Shown: in pieces, positions 50,302 through 57,775 of the stretch
Layout of the letters: each line of letters opens with the position of its first letter
Position numbering within the stretch: position 1 is the first letter of the stretch
DNA from: Nitrospirota bacterium
Lineage (GTDB): Bacteria; Nitrospirota; Leptospirillia; Leptospirillales; Leptospirillaceae
Assembly (NCBI GenBank): GCA_021810805.1
Contig: JAJZHW010000009.1
Coordinates: 1 to 57,775, forward strand
DNA length: 57,775 bases
Direction of reading: 5' to 3'
Notes under the pieces: generated by a model
The model's input: only the letters and a program-made list of their open reading frames with translations
Databases searched by the model: none
What the model was told of the DNA's origin: nothing
Position numbers and translations under genes: made by a program

Positions 50302-50359
50302 GACAGTCTCCTCCTGCGGGTGGGAACCCTTTGCACTTCAGTGACGCTAAGGGACGCGT

Positions 50360-50743
50360 CTACTTTTCCTTGAAGATCTTTTTGATCTTTTCGTCAAGCG
50401 TCGCCACCGTAAAAGGCTTGACGATATAGTTCGAGACACCGGCCTTGATGGCCTCGACGATGTTTTCCTGCTTGGCTTCGGCGGTCACCATCAGAAAAGG
50501 GATATCTTTTATCTGCGGAGTGGCGCGAACCTTCCGGAGAAGATCGATGCCGGTCATATTCGGCATATTCCAATCGCTCACGACAAAGTCGAACTTCTCA
50601 ACGGAGAGCCTGTCATAGGCCTTCTGTCCGTCTTCCGCCTCCTCGATGTTCGTGAAGCCGATCTGGCGCAACGTGTTTTTCACGATCCGTCGCATCGTCG
50701 AAAAATCGTCCACCACCAGAACCCTCATCCCAAAATCGATCAT
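50360..50743 (-). CDS. cheY: Chemotaxis response regulator CheY
   Basis: A 127-residue single-domain receiver from ATG 50743 (GGAAGGAG 6 nt upstream). D12 and D13, phospho-acceptor D57 (VSDWNMPNMTG), T87 (VTAEA) and K109 (VKPF) are all present. Phospho-CheY binds the N-terminus of FliM. It heads the cheY-cheA-MCP-cheW-motA-motB operon. Confidence 0.95.
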   Translation of the reverse strand: MIDFGMRVLVVDDFSTMRRIVKNTLRQIGFTNIEEAEDGQKAYDRLSVEKFDFVVSDWNMPNMTGIDLLRKVRATPQIKDIPFLMVTAEAKQENIVEAIKAGVSNYIVKPFTVATLDEKIKKIFKEK

Positions 50744-50794
50744 CGAAACTCCTTCCTCGAAGGCATTGGGGGAGCCAAAAAGCATCCCTTTGAG

Positions 50795-50807
50795 AACTTA
50801 TCGGACA
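50795..50807 (-). promoter_or_regulatory. Motif TGTCCGATAAGTT upstream of cheY
   Basis: Identical to the 13-mer upstream of fliM (10397-10409), 51 nt before the cheY start and just after the fliA stop. See the fliM entry for its relation to a sigma-28 -10 box. Confidence 0.4.
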
Positions 50808-50813
50808 GATCCA

Positions 50814-51659
50814 TCATTTTCCTGAGCTCTGCTTTCTTTCCTGGCGCACAGGGTTGTGTCGACGCTCCTCAAGGAGGGTGCGAATTCCCCGAAGAGCCTG
50901 CGAGTGGATCTGGGAGACCCTCGACTCGCTGACTTCGAGAACCTGGGCAACCTCTTTCATCGTGAGCTCTTCGTAATAATAAAGAGTCAAAACAAGCCGT
51001 TGTTTTTCGGGCAGGGCCTCGAGGGCTCCGGTCAGGGACTCGAGAGCTTCGCCCTGAAGAAGGCGGGAGAGAGGGTCCTCCTCTCTTGGCCCTGGAATGC
51101 GCTCTCCCAGAGACTCCCCCTCCCCTTCGTCGGGTCCGAAGACCTCATCAAGGGAGAGAACAGGGTGCGGATCGATTTCCCAGAGGAGGGTATCGAGTTC
51201 ATCGCGAGAGATTCCCAGACGCTGGGCAAGCTCCCCATCGTCGGGTCGGCGACCCAACTCACGCTCCAAGACCTCTCTTGCCGACTGGACCTCTCCCTGC
51301 TTTTCCCGCACCGATCTGGGAACCCAGTCCATCGAGCGGATTTCATCGAGCATGGCTCCCCGAATTCGGTGTTCGGCCATCGTCTTGAACTTGAGCCCTC
51401 GGGACGGATCAAACCGTCGGGCACTTTCCACAAGGCTGTGGAGCCCAACGCTAATGAGATCCTCGACCCCAAGCTCCGGGGGCAGGCGATGGGCATAGCG
51501 CATCGCATGGTACTTGATCGTCCCGGCGAATTCCTTGATCATCTGGTCATCAAGTTCCAAGGCCATCTCTCCGCACTCCGCCTCTGTCGGAAATCCCACA
51601 CGCTTTCGGCTCCGACGAATGCTTTGTCGCTCCCCGGACGTCCGGACAAATTTTGCCAC
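50814..51659 (-). CDS. fliA: Flagellar sigma-28 factor FliA
   Basis: A 281-residue sigma factor. Region 2 includes DLISVGLHSLVESARRFDPS and RGLKFKTMAEHRIRGAMLDE, region 3 GELAQRLGISRDEL, and region 4 LPEKQRLVLTLYYYEELTMK and VAQVLEVSESRVSQIHSQAL. An N-terminal extension of ~25 residues is unusual. It directs RNA polymerase to the flgM and flagellin 1 promoters described here and is inhibited by FlgM. Confidence 0.95.
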   Translation of the reverse strand: MAKFVRTSGERQSIRRSRKRVGFPTEAECGEMALELDDQMIKEFAGTIKYHAMRYAHRLPPELGVEDLISVGLHSLVESARRFDPSRGLKFKTMAEHRIRGAMLDEIRSMDWVPRSVREKQGEVQSAREVLERELGRRPDDGELAQRLGISRDELDTLLWEIDPHPVLSLDEVFGPDEGEGESLGERIPGPREEDPLSRLLQGEALESLTGALEALPEKQRLVLTLYYYEELTMKEVAQVLEVSESRVSQIHSQALRGIRTLLEERRHNPVRQERKQSSGK

Positions 51660-51690
51660 TTCCGATCATTCTATCCATTCGATCAAGACT

Positions 51691-52626
51691 TCACAATAAG
51701 CCGCCCGCACTTCCTGGAGCCGAACCCAACTGCGAGGCAGCACTACCCTCGGCTCTCTCTCCGGTGGAGATGAGGCGCTTCATCCAGAGTCCGACCCCCC
51801 CTTCCCCTCCCGAACGGGGAGGGCGAGCGAGAAGGGTGCGGACCACCTGCTCCATGGATTTGGAAAAGGGCGCCCCGGGGAGCATCTCGGCAACGGCCCG
51901 CTGAGAGCGAACAGCCTGTGTCAGGGAGGGGTCGGCGGGAAGATGGCCGGCAAAAGAAAGGGCGAGGCCGGGCAGATAGCTGTCGGCAACCTTGGAGACC
52001 AGTTCGTACAAGGCCACTCCTTCCTGGCGATCCCGGACCATATTGGCAAGAAAAAGGAAAGGCTTTTCCGGCTGACGCCGGAAGAGGACCTTCATCAGGG
52101 CGAAGGCATCGGTCCGGCTCGTGGGTTCGGGGGTGACCACAACCACCGTCTCGCGGCTGGCGAGGTTGAAGGTCAGAACATTTTCCGAGATGCCGGCCCC
52201 GGTGTCGATCAGGAGGATGTCGAGGTCGAGGGAGAGATTTTCGAACTCTTCGAGGAGCAGGAGATTCTGTTCCGAGGAGAGGCTCGTCATCTCCTCCACG
52301 CCCGAGGCGGCCGGCAGAATGAGGATCCCTCCGGGCCCCTTGACCAGGATCTGGGAGAGGCGCATCTTTCCTGCCAGAACATCCTGAAGGGTGTGAGCTG
52401 GCCGGATATTGAAGAGAACGTCCATGTTTCCCAGCCCCAGGTCGGCATCAAGCACCATGACCCTGAGGCCAAACCGGGTCGCCATGATATAGGCCATATT
52501 GGCCGACACATTCGTCTTGCCGACTCCCCCCTTGCCGCTGGTGATCGAGATCACCCGCGGAAGGTGCAGCCTCTTCCCCCCCGGAGACCCTCCGTCCCCG
52601 CCTCTAAGCCCGGACGCCTGATCCAT
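51691..52626 (-). CDS. flhG: MinD-like ATPase FlhG (FleN)
   Basis: A 311-residue ParA/MinD-type ATPase. ITSGKGGVGKTNVSANMAY carries the deviant Walker A (31-38), MVLDADLGLGNMDVLF the next loop, and DILLIDTGAGISENVL Walker B. FlhG limits flagellar number and, with FlhF, gives a polar pattern. The last ~35 residues, after LLARPPRSGG, are low-complexity. It overlaps flhF by 23 nt. Confidence 0.93.
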   Translation of the reverse strand: MDQASGLRGGDGGSPGGKRLHLPRVISITSGKGGVGKTNVSANMAYIMATRFGLRVMVLDADLGLGNMDVLFNIRPAHTLQDVLAGKMRLSQILVKGPGGILILPAASGVEEMTSLSSEQNLLLLEEFENLSLDLDILLIDTGAGISENVLTFNLASRETVVVVTPEPTSRTDAFALMKVLFRRQPEKPFLFLANMVRDRQEGVALYELVSKVADSYLPGLALSFAGHLPADPSLTQAVRSQRAVAEMLPGAPFSKSMEQVVRTLLARPPRSGGEGGVGLWMKRLISTGERAEGSAASQLGSAPGSAGGLL

Positions 52627-53794
52627 CGCGACTCCATCCTTCGATCATCCACTCCGCCAGCCGCCCTCCATGGGCGACCTCGATGTCTTCCGGCACCTTC
52701 TGCCCCGTGGTCACGTAAGAGACAGGGAGCCTCCCGTGAGCCAACAGGCCGTACAGAGAACCCAAGGCTCCCGTCTCGTCGATCTTTGTCACCACAAGGG
52801 CCTCCGGACGAATTTTCTGGTAGGTGGCCGCTGTCCGCTCAAGATCCTTCGACTTCTGTCCGGCCGAGACGACCAGAACCACAGAAAGATCATACTCCTG
52901 TTTGGCCGAGAGCACTGACAGGAAGGGAAGAAGTTCCTCCCCTCCCCCTTCGGAGCGGCCCGCCGAGTCGACCAGAATGACATCATTTTCTGCGAGTCGA
53001 CCGATCGCCTCGGAAAGTCGTGAGGCGGTATTGGCCACCTCCACCGGGACCCCCATGAGATCCCCGTAAATTCTCAGCTGCTCCACCGCTCCGATCCGAT
53101 AGGTGTCAAGGTTGAGGAGCCCCACGCGCTTCTTGTGTCGCGCGACGAGACCCGCCCCAATCTTTGCCACCGTCGTGGTCTTCCCAACCCCTGTGGGCCC
53201 GACGAAAAGGATCACCTTGGGGCGGCCGGAACGCCCCTCCTCCGCAAAGAGAGAGCCGGTGACGTCGATCTTCTGGGAGACGAGAAACTGGAGAAGGGAG
53301 CGCACCTGCGAGGGGTTCCACTCCACAGGCTGATAAGAGAGGAGCCGGAACCCCTCAAGGATCTCAAAGCGATCCTGTTCGGAAAAGCCGGCCTCGACAA
53401 GAATCCTGGCCGCCTCTTCCTCCGGATCGAAGGGGGGAACCAAGGGCGCCACTCCTCCATCCGAGACGGCTCCCACACGGGAGATCAGCTCCCGAAGAGC
53501 CTGGGACGATCCCGGACCCCACTCCCGCTCCATCCGGTCGACCATCTCCCGGAGACCCTCCATCTCAGAGAGGCGGAGGCCCTCGGGAGAATCCTCGGGG
53601 GCTCCCGGAAGATGATGGGCCCAGGGAGGGTCGATCTGAGGAAGTCCCGCTGTCACAACGACCCCCTCCTTTCCTCCCCCCACCACATCGGAGGCCTTCC
53701 GGGAGGAGAGGATCACCGCATCTCCACCCAACTCCTTCTTGACCTTCTTCAGGGCCTCATTCATGTCGGCCCCCTCGAACGTCTTGATCAACAT
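52604..53794 (-). CDS. flhF: Flagellar GTPase FlhF
   Basis: A 396-residue SRP-type GTPase. The P-loop is GPTGVGKTT (199-207), followed by LLNLDTYRIGAVEQLRIYGD, VDSAGRSEG and VVTKIDETGALG. The N-terminal ~100 residues are the basic, linker-like B domain seen in FlhF. It places the flagellar base, usually at the pole. Confidence 0.94.
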   Translation of the reverse strand: MLIKTFEGADMNEALKKVKKELGGDAVILSSRKASDVVGGGKEGVVVTAGLPQIDPPWAHHLPGAPEDSPEGLRLSEMEGLREMVDRMEREWGPGSSQALRELISRVGAVSDGGVAPLVPPFDPEEEAARILVEAGFSEQDRFEILEGFRLLSYQPVEWNPSQVRSLLQFLVSQKIDVTGSLFAEEGRSGRPKVILFVGPTGVGKTTTVAKIGAGLVARHKKRVGLLNLDTYRIGAVEQLRIYGDLMGVPVEVANTASRLSEAIGRLAENDVILVDSAGRSEGGGEELLPFLSVLSAKQEYDLSVVLVVSAGQKSKDLERTAATYQKIRPEALVVTKIDETGALGSLYGLLAHGRLPVSYVTTGQKVPEDIEVAHGGRLAEWMIEGWSRDGSGVRA

Positions 53795-53797
53795 CCT

Positions 53798-55879
53798 CTA
53801 CGCCTCCTGATATCGTACGACATCCGACGACTGAATCGAAATATCCGCCGGGATCTCCTGGGGAGAGAGAACCGGCAGGGAGGGAAAGTATCTCTCCACC
53901 AGCCGGCGAACCCCGAATCGGGCCTGGGGGGCCACCAGAAGAACGGCCTGAACCCCCTTCTTCCCCTGGGTCTCGAGGACCCGTCCCAAATTGGTTAGCA
54001 ATTTCTGGACCAACCCCGGATCAAGGGCCAGAGGCCGCCCGGTGCCGCCCCCCCCGGAGGAGAGAGTTTTCTGGAGGAGCTCCTCCCAGCGTCCATCGAA
54101 GCTGATCACCGGAAGCTGTCGGCTGCGACCCGCAAGGTAGGGATTCACGATCGTCCGCCCCAGGGCCTGACGGACTCCTTCGGCAAGAAGGGAGACGTCC
54201 TTCGCATCCCGTCCCGAGGCGATCTGGTCCGAGAGGCTCTCGAGGATGGTCCTCATGTCCCGGATGGAGACCCTCTCCGAGAGAAGGGCATGGAGAACGG
54301 AGACCAGGGTCCCGAGATTGATCTGCCCCGGAACGAGGTCCTCCACGAGCTTGGGATAGTCCTTCGCCAGAGCGTCCAGGAGGCGCTGCGTCTCCTGGCG
54401 CCCCACCAGTTCGTCGGCGTGGGAGCGCAGGATCTCGGTCAAATGAGTGGCCAGCACGGTGACGGGGTCGACGACGGTGAGCCCCGACGATTCCGCGCTC
54501 TCCTGGTTTTCCGGATGGATCCATGTGGCGGGGAGGCCGAATGTCGGTTCCTTGACAGGGATGCCAGAGATCGCCTCACCTCCCCCTCCGGCGTTCATGG
54601 CCAGCATGAAGCCGGGCTTGAGCTCCCAGCGTCCCACCGGGTTGCCCTTGAGAAGGATCATGTACTCTTCGGGCTTGAGCTGGAGGTTGTCGCGAATATG
54701 GATCGGCGGAATGATGATTCCCAGCTCGCCTGCCAGCTGTCGCCGGATTCCCTTGATCCGCTCGGTCAGGTCTCCCCCCTCGCCCCCCTCCACCAGGCTC
54801 ACCAGTCCGTAACCCACGTTGATTTCCAGAAGGTCGAGCGAGAGAAACTGTTCGATGTTTTCTGCCGGAGGCGGAACTTTGGCCGCCTCCTCCTTTTGAA
54901 GGTCTTCCGTCTTCTTGCGGGTCCGACTCACCGACAGGGCGGCTCCTCCGATCAGCCCCCCCATCATGAGGAAGGCCAGATGCGGAAGACCCGGAACGGC
55001 CGAAAGAAAGAGCAGGATCGCCGATGCTCCTCCCAGAGCCCGGCTCCGGGAAAAGACCTGCTCCTGCATGTCCTTCCCGAGCTCGTTCTGGGAGGAGGAG
55101 CGCGTCACGACAATACCGGCCGCGACGCTCACGATGAGGGCAGGAATCTGGGCCACGAGCCCTTCACCGATGGTCAGGAGGGTATAGACCTGGAGGGCAT
55201 CCTCGACCGGCATCCCCATGAGGACCGTCCCGATGATGAGACCCCCCACGATGTTGATGAAGAGGATGAGGACTGCGGCCATGGCGTCTCCCCGAACGAA
55301 CTTGGAGGCACCGTCCATGGCCCCGTAGAACTCGGACTCCCGAGTGAGATCCTTCCGCCGCTTCCGGGCCTCCTCCTCCTTGATGGCGCCGGAGTTGAGG
55401 TCGGCGTCGATGGCCATCTGCTTTCCCGGCAAGGCGTCGAGGGTGAATCGGGCGGCGACTTCGGCGATACGTCCCGCTCCCCGGGTCACCACCACGAAGT
55501 TGATCACCACAAAGATCAGGAAGATCACAAGGCCGACGGCATACGATCCGCCGATGACAAAGCGTCCGAACGACTCGATCACATGTCCGGCCGCCACCGT
55601 CCCGTTCTGTCCATGGAGAAGGATGAGCCTCGTGCTGGCCACGTTGAGGGAGAGCCGAAAGAGGGTGGCCAAGAGCAGAATCGTGGGAAAAAGATTGAAC
55701 TCGAGGATCGAACGGGTCGTCAGCGCCACCAGGAGGATCACCAGGGAAAAGGCGATGTTGGTCGACAGAAGAAGATCGAGCATGAAGGAGGGCAAGGGAA
55801 CGATCATGATGGAAAGAAGCCCCACCACGCCCACAAAGACGAAGATATCGGCCGTCCGGACGGCGAGGAACGATTTCAT
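53798..55879 (-). CDS. flhA: Flagellar export gate protein FlhA
   Basis: A 693-residue inner-membrane protein. Eight membrane helices fill residues ~1-330, with the conserved FHIPEP-region loop VTRGAGRIAEVAARFTLDAL, PGKQMAIDADLNSGAI. The cytoplasmic C-domain (about 345-693) has PIHIRDNLQLKPEEYMILLK and the ring-forming end. It docks chaperone-substrate complexes and feeds them to the export channel. It starts 3 nt after flhB. Confidence 0.96.
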   Translation of the reverse strand: MKSFLAVRTADIFVFVGVVGLLSIMIVPLPSFMLDLLLSTNIAFSLVILLVALTTRSILEFNLFPTILLLATLFRLSLNVASTRLILLHGQNGTVAAGHVIESFGRFVIGGSYAVGLVIFLIFVVINFVVVTRGAGRIAEVAARFTLDALPGKQMAIDADLNSGAIKEEEARKRRKDLTRESEFYGAMDGASKFVRGDAMAAVLILFINIVGGLIIGTVLMGMPVEDALQVYTLLTIGEGLVAQIPALIVSVAAGIVVTRSSSQNELGKDMQEQVFSRSRALGGASAILLFLSAVPGLPHLAFLMMGGLIGGAALSVSRTRKKTEDLQKEEAAKVPPPAENIEQFLSLDLLEINVGYGLVSLVEGGEGGDLTERIKGIRRQLAGELGIIIPPIHIRDNLQLKPEEYMILLKGNPVGRWELKPGFMLAMNAGGGGEAISGIPVKEPTFGLPATWIHPENQESAESSGLTVVDPVTVLATHLTEILRSHADELVGRQETQRLLDALAKDYPKLVEDLVPGQINLGTLVSVLHALLSERVSIRDMRTILESLSDQIASGRDAKDVSLLAEGVRQALGRTIVNPYLAGRSRQLPVISFDGRWEELLQKTLSSGGGGTGRPLALDPGLVQKLLTNLGRVLETQGKKGVQAVLLVAPQARFGVRRLVERYFPSLPVLSPQEIPADISIQSSDVVRYQEA

Positions 55880-55882
55880 GGA

Positions 55883-56980
55883 CTACGACTCCCTGGCTGC
55901 CCGGAGGGGAACGTTCCCCCCGGAGCGCTGGTAGAGGATGGACAGGATCCGTGCGACCGCTTCGTAAAAGGTAAAGGGGATTTCCCGGTCGAGAGGGCAT
56001 TCCCGGAAGAGCCCCCGGGCGGTGGGAGGATCCTCCACCACCGGGACCCCCACCTCATGGGCAATTTCCCGGATGCGGAAGGCGACCTCGTCGGCCCCTT
56101 TGGCCACCACCACGGGAGCGGCCATGCTTTCGGGAAGATACTTGAGGACGACCGCAAAGTGGGTCGGGTTGGTGATGACCACCGTGGCACCCTTGATCTT
56201 CGACATCATGCGCCGGCGTGCCATGGCGCGCTGGATCGACCGGATCCGTGCCCGGACATGGGGATCTCCTTCCGTTTCCTTGGTCTCTTCCTTGATCTCG
56301 CTCCGGGTCATGCGCAGGCCCCGCATCATCATGAAGCGCTGGAAGAGATAGTCGCCGATCGCCAGGGCGGCATAAAGGGGCAAGAAGGAGACAAGCACCA
56401 CAAAGGTAAAGTGATAGAGCGCCCCCACCATCCGGTGGGCCCCGGTCTCCATGAGCGCAGGAAGGGTCATCCAGTCCTGCTTCAACGCATAGAAAAGAAT
56501 GAGAAGAGAGACAACGACCTTGATCGTGTACCGGAGAAGCTCCTCAAGAGCCTTCCAGGAAAAAAGGCGCTTGATCCCCTGGGAGGGAGAGACGCGGTTC
56601 CATTTGACCGCCGCGGCCTTGGGGGTCAGCATGAACCCTCCCTGGACAATGAAGGCGGCCACCCCGAAGACGAGGAATCCCCCCAGAAGAGGGAAGGTTC
56701 GGCCCATCTCGTGAATGACGAGAGATTTGACGAAGGGGGTGATTCCATCGGGAGTGAGGGAGATCTTTCCCGAATGCGAAAGGTAGTAGGACATGTCGTC
56801 CCTGAGGCCGGTGACGAGCCGGGCCCCATAGCTGGCCATGAGGACGAGAGAGGCCGCCAGAAAAAAGAAATATCCGACCTCGCGGCTTCGGGCGACCTGT
56901 CCTTCCTCGCGCGCCTTTTCCAGCCGCCGGCTTGTCGGCTCTTCCTGCCTTAGCTGTCCGTCGTTTTCATTGTCCGCCAT
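55883..56980 (-). CDS. flhB: Flagellar export specificity switch protein FlhB
   Basis: A 365-residue protein with four membrane helices in residues ~35-210 and a cytoplasmic domain containing the self-cleaving NPTH (271-274, in VVITNPTHFAVVLKY). It switches export from rod/hook to filament proteins with FliK. A shorter FlhB2-like protein is encoded at 41871-42185. Its start overlaps the fliR stop by 14 nt. Confidence 0.96.
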   Translation of the reverse strand: MADNENDGQLRQEEPTSRRLEKAREEGQVARSREVGYFFFLAASLVLMASYGARLVTGLRDDMSYYLSHSGKISLTPDGITPFVKSLVIHEMGRTFPLLGGFLVFGVAAFIVQGGFMLTPKAAAVKWNRVSPSQGIKRLFSWKALEELLRYTIKVVVSLLILFYALKQDWMTLPALMETGAHRMVGALYHFTFVVLVSFLPLYAALAIGDYLFQRFMMMRGLRMTRSEIKEETKETEGDPHVRARIRSIQRAMARRRMMSKIKGATVVITNPTHFAVVLKYLPESMAAPVVVAKGADEVAFRIREIAHEVGVPVVEDPPTARGLFRECPLDREIPFTFYEAVARILSILYQRSGGNVPLRAARES

Positions 56981-57775
56981 GGTCGGCCATCACTCTCAGA
57001 AGATCGTCAAGGGTCGGGGCAATCCGTCCCATCGCCTCCCCGAGAACCGTTCCCAGGAAGGGAAGTCCCAGGATCGTGAGAAGCAGCCCCCCGATCACCA
57101 TCACCGGAAGCCCCAGGGAGATCAGGTTCATCTGGGGCATCATCTTGGAGAGAAAGCCCAGAACGAGGTTCAGGACAACTCCCCCTACGATGAAGGGAGA
57201 TGCAAGAACCAGGCCAAGGGACATCATTCGTCCGAAGAGATGGGCGATCCCGGCAAAGTAGCTTCCCGAAAAGCTCGCCCCTCCCACGCCGACCACCTCG
57301 TAGGAGCGGGAGAGGGCCCAGAGCATCGCATACTGGGCGTTGGTCGCCAGAAAGATCAGGAAGGCCACCTGGGTCTGAAAGTTCCCCAGCAAGGGAACTT
57401 CGGCGACACCCAGGGGATTGATGACGTCCACGATCCCGAAGCCCGCCTGGACGCCAGCCAGCTGTCCTCCCAGTGCCACGGCCGCAAAGACAAGATAGGC
57501 GGCAAAGCCCATGGAGACGCCGACGACAAACTCGGTCAGGATGGACAGGAGCAGGGCATCGTACCCCGTCTCATGGAAGGCGACCCTCTGGCCCACCACG
57601 GGAAAGAGAAGGGCTGAGAGGGCAATGGCCACGAGTCCCTTCACCTTGGCCGGCACCGCCCGGGAGTTGAAGGCGGGCATCGCGATCAGGACCCCGCTTG
57701 TTCGGGCGAGGATCAGGACAAAGAGCTCCGGGTCCCACCGCGACAGAGAGAAAAGGGAGAGAAACGGGCTGTTCA
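56967..57775 (-). CDS. fliR: Flagellar export gate protein FliR (5' end cut by window)
   Basis: At least 268 residues with six predicted membrane helices, e.g. LFVLILARTSGVLIAMPAFN and AFLIFLATNAQYAMLWALS. The frame is open to the last base; its final in-window bases read ?TG AAC AGC, so the start codon probably begins one base beyond the window. FliR builds the export channel with FliP and FliQ. Translation is coupled to flhB through a 14-nt overlap. Confidence 0.93.
   Translation of the reverse strand, partial: NSPFLSLFSLSRWDPELFVLILARTSGVLIAMPAFNSRAVPAKVKGLVAIALSALLFPVVGQRVAFHETGYDALLLSILTEFVVGVSMGFAAYLVFAAVALGGQLAGVQAGFGIVDVINPLGVAEVPLLGNFQTQVAFLIFLATNAQYAMLWALSRSYEVVGVGGASFSGSYFAGIAHLFGRMMSLGLVLASPFIVGGVVLNLVLGFLSKMMPQMNLISLGLPVMVIGGLLLTILGLPFLGTVLGEAMGRIAPTLDDLLRVMADHGGQ

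Noticed and set aside
54290-56953. An 887-codon open frame on the + strand
   Set aside because: Antisense shadow of flhA and flhB with no recognisable domain; several similar long + frames (23053-24312, 26043-28064, 31939-33543) are the same effect.
1-57775. CRISPR array or rRNA operon
   Set aside because: No regularly spaced repeats and no rRNA-like sequence were found on reading through.

Overview
The window reads as chromosomal DNA of a GC-rich, Gram-negative, flagellated bacterium. It encodes L- and P-ring proteins (FlgH, FlgI), an outer-membrane barrel and a polar-type FlhF/FlhG pair. Two of its features recall acidophilic iron oxidisers of the Nitrospirota such as Leptospirillum: the flagellar gene order and a chemoreceptor with a periplasmic c-type heme site. 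That taxonomic guess is inference from gene content; no rRNA gene is present.

Region 1 (1-4.6 kb) is accessory and decayed. It holds an internally deleted IS1634-type transposase, remnants of two small toxin-antitoxin-like modules (DUF4258/DUF2283 and HicB), a broken winged-helix gene, an excisionase-like HTH pair and a small XRE regulator. It also holds an outer-membrane protein gene split by a 189-bp non-coding insertion with IS66-like ends and an 8-bp target duplication. Removing the insertion restores the frame exactly.

Region 2 (4.5-16.4 kb) is housekeeping: tRNA-Met, a CoA-binding protein, a cysteine-desulfurase homologue that has lost its PLP lysine, an NDUFA9-like dehydrogenase, a DODA-type dioxygenase, a CxxS glutaredoxin, a CbtB-like membrane protein, tRNA-Arg, fliM, dienelactone hydrolase, alcohol dehydrogenase, inorganic pyrophosphatase and a MacB/MacA-type export system.

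Region 3 (16.6-57.8 kb, all on the minus strand, so transcription runs from high to low coordinates) is one continuous motility locus. In transcription order it runs: export gate fliR-flhB-flhA; flhF-flhG-fliA; cheY-cheA-heme MCP-cheW-motA-motB; accessory genes including fliK-like and flhB2-like genes; distal rod and rings flgF-flgG-flgA-flgH-flgI-flgJ; flagellin 2; flgM-flgN-flgK-flgL; a csrA-fliW fusion; flagellin 1; fliD-fliS-fliT-like; a five-gene glycosyltransferase island, probably for flagellin glycosylation; then small proteins and a PilZ-type protein.

The promoters visible in the DNA suggest a hierarchy. Sigma-54 elements precede flgF and the glycosyltransferase operon, with nearly identical short leaders. 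Sigma-28 elements with the same unusual 16-nt spacing precede flgM and flagellin 1. A post-transcriptional layer (CsrA fused to its antagonist FliW) sits directly before flagellin 1. The most unusual items are that fusion with its apparent AUA start, the PLP-lysine-less desulfurase, the sigma-54-driven glycosylation island with a Maf-like/CgeB fusion and a GT-methyltransferase-TPR protein, and the IS66-derived mini-element.
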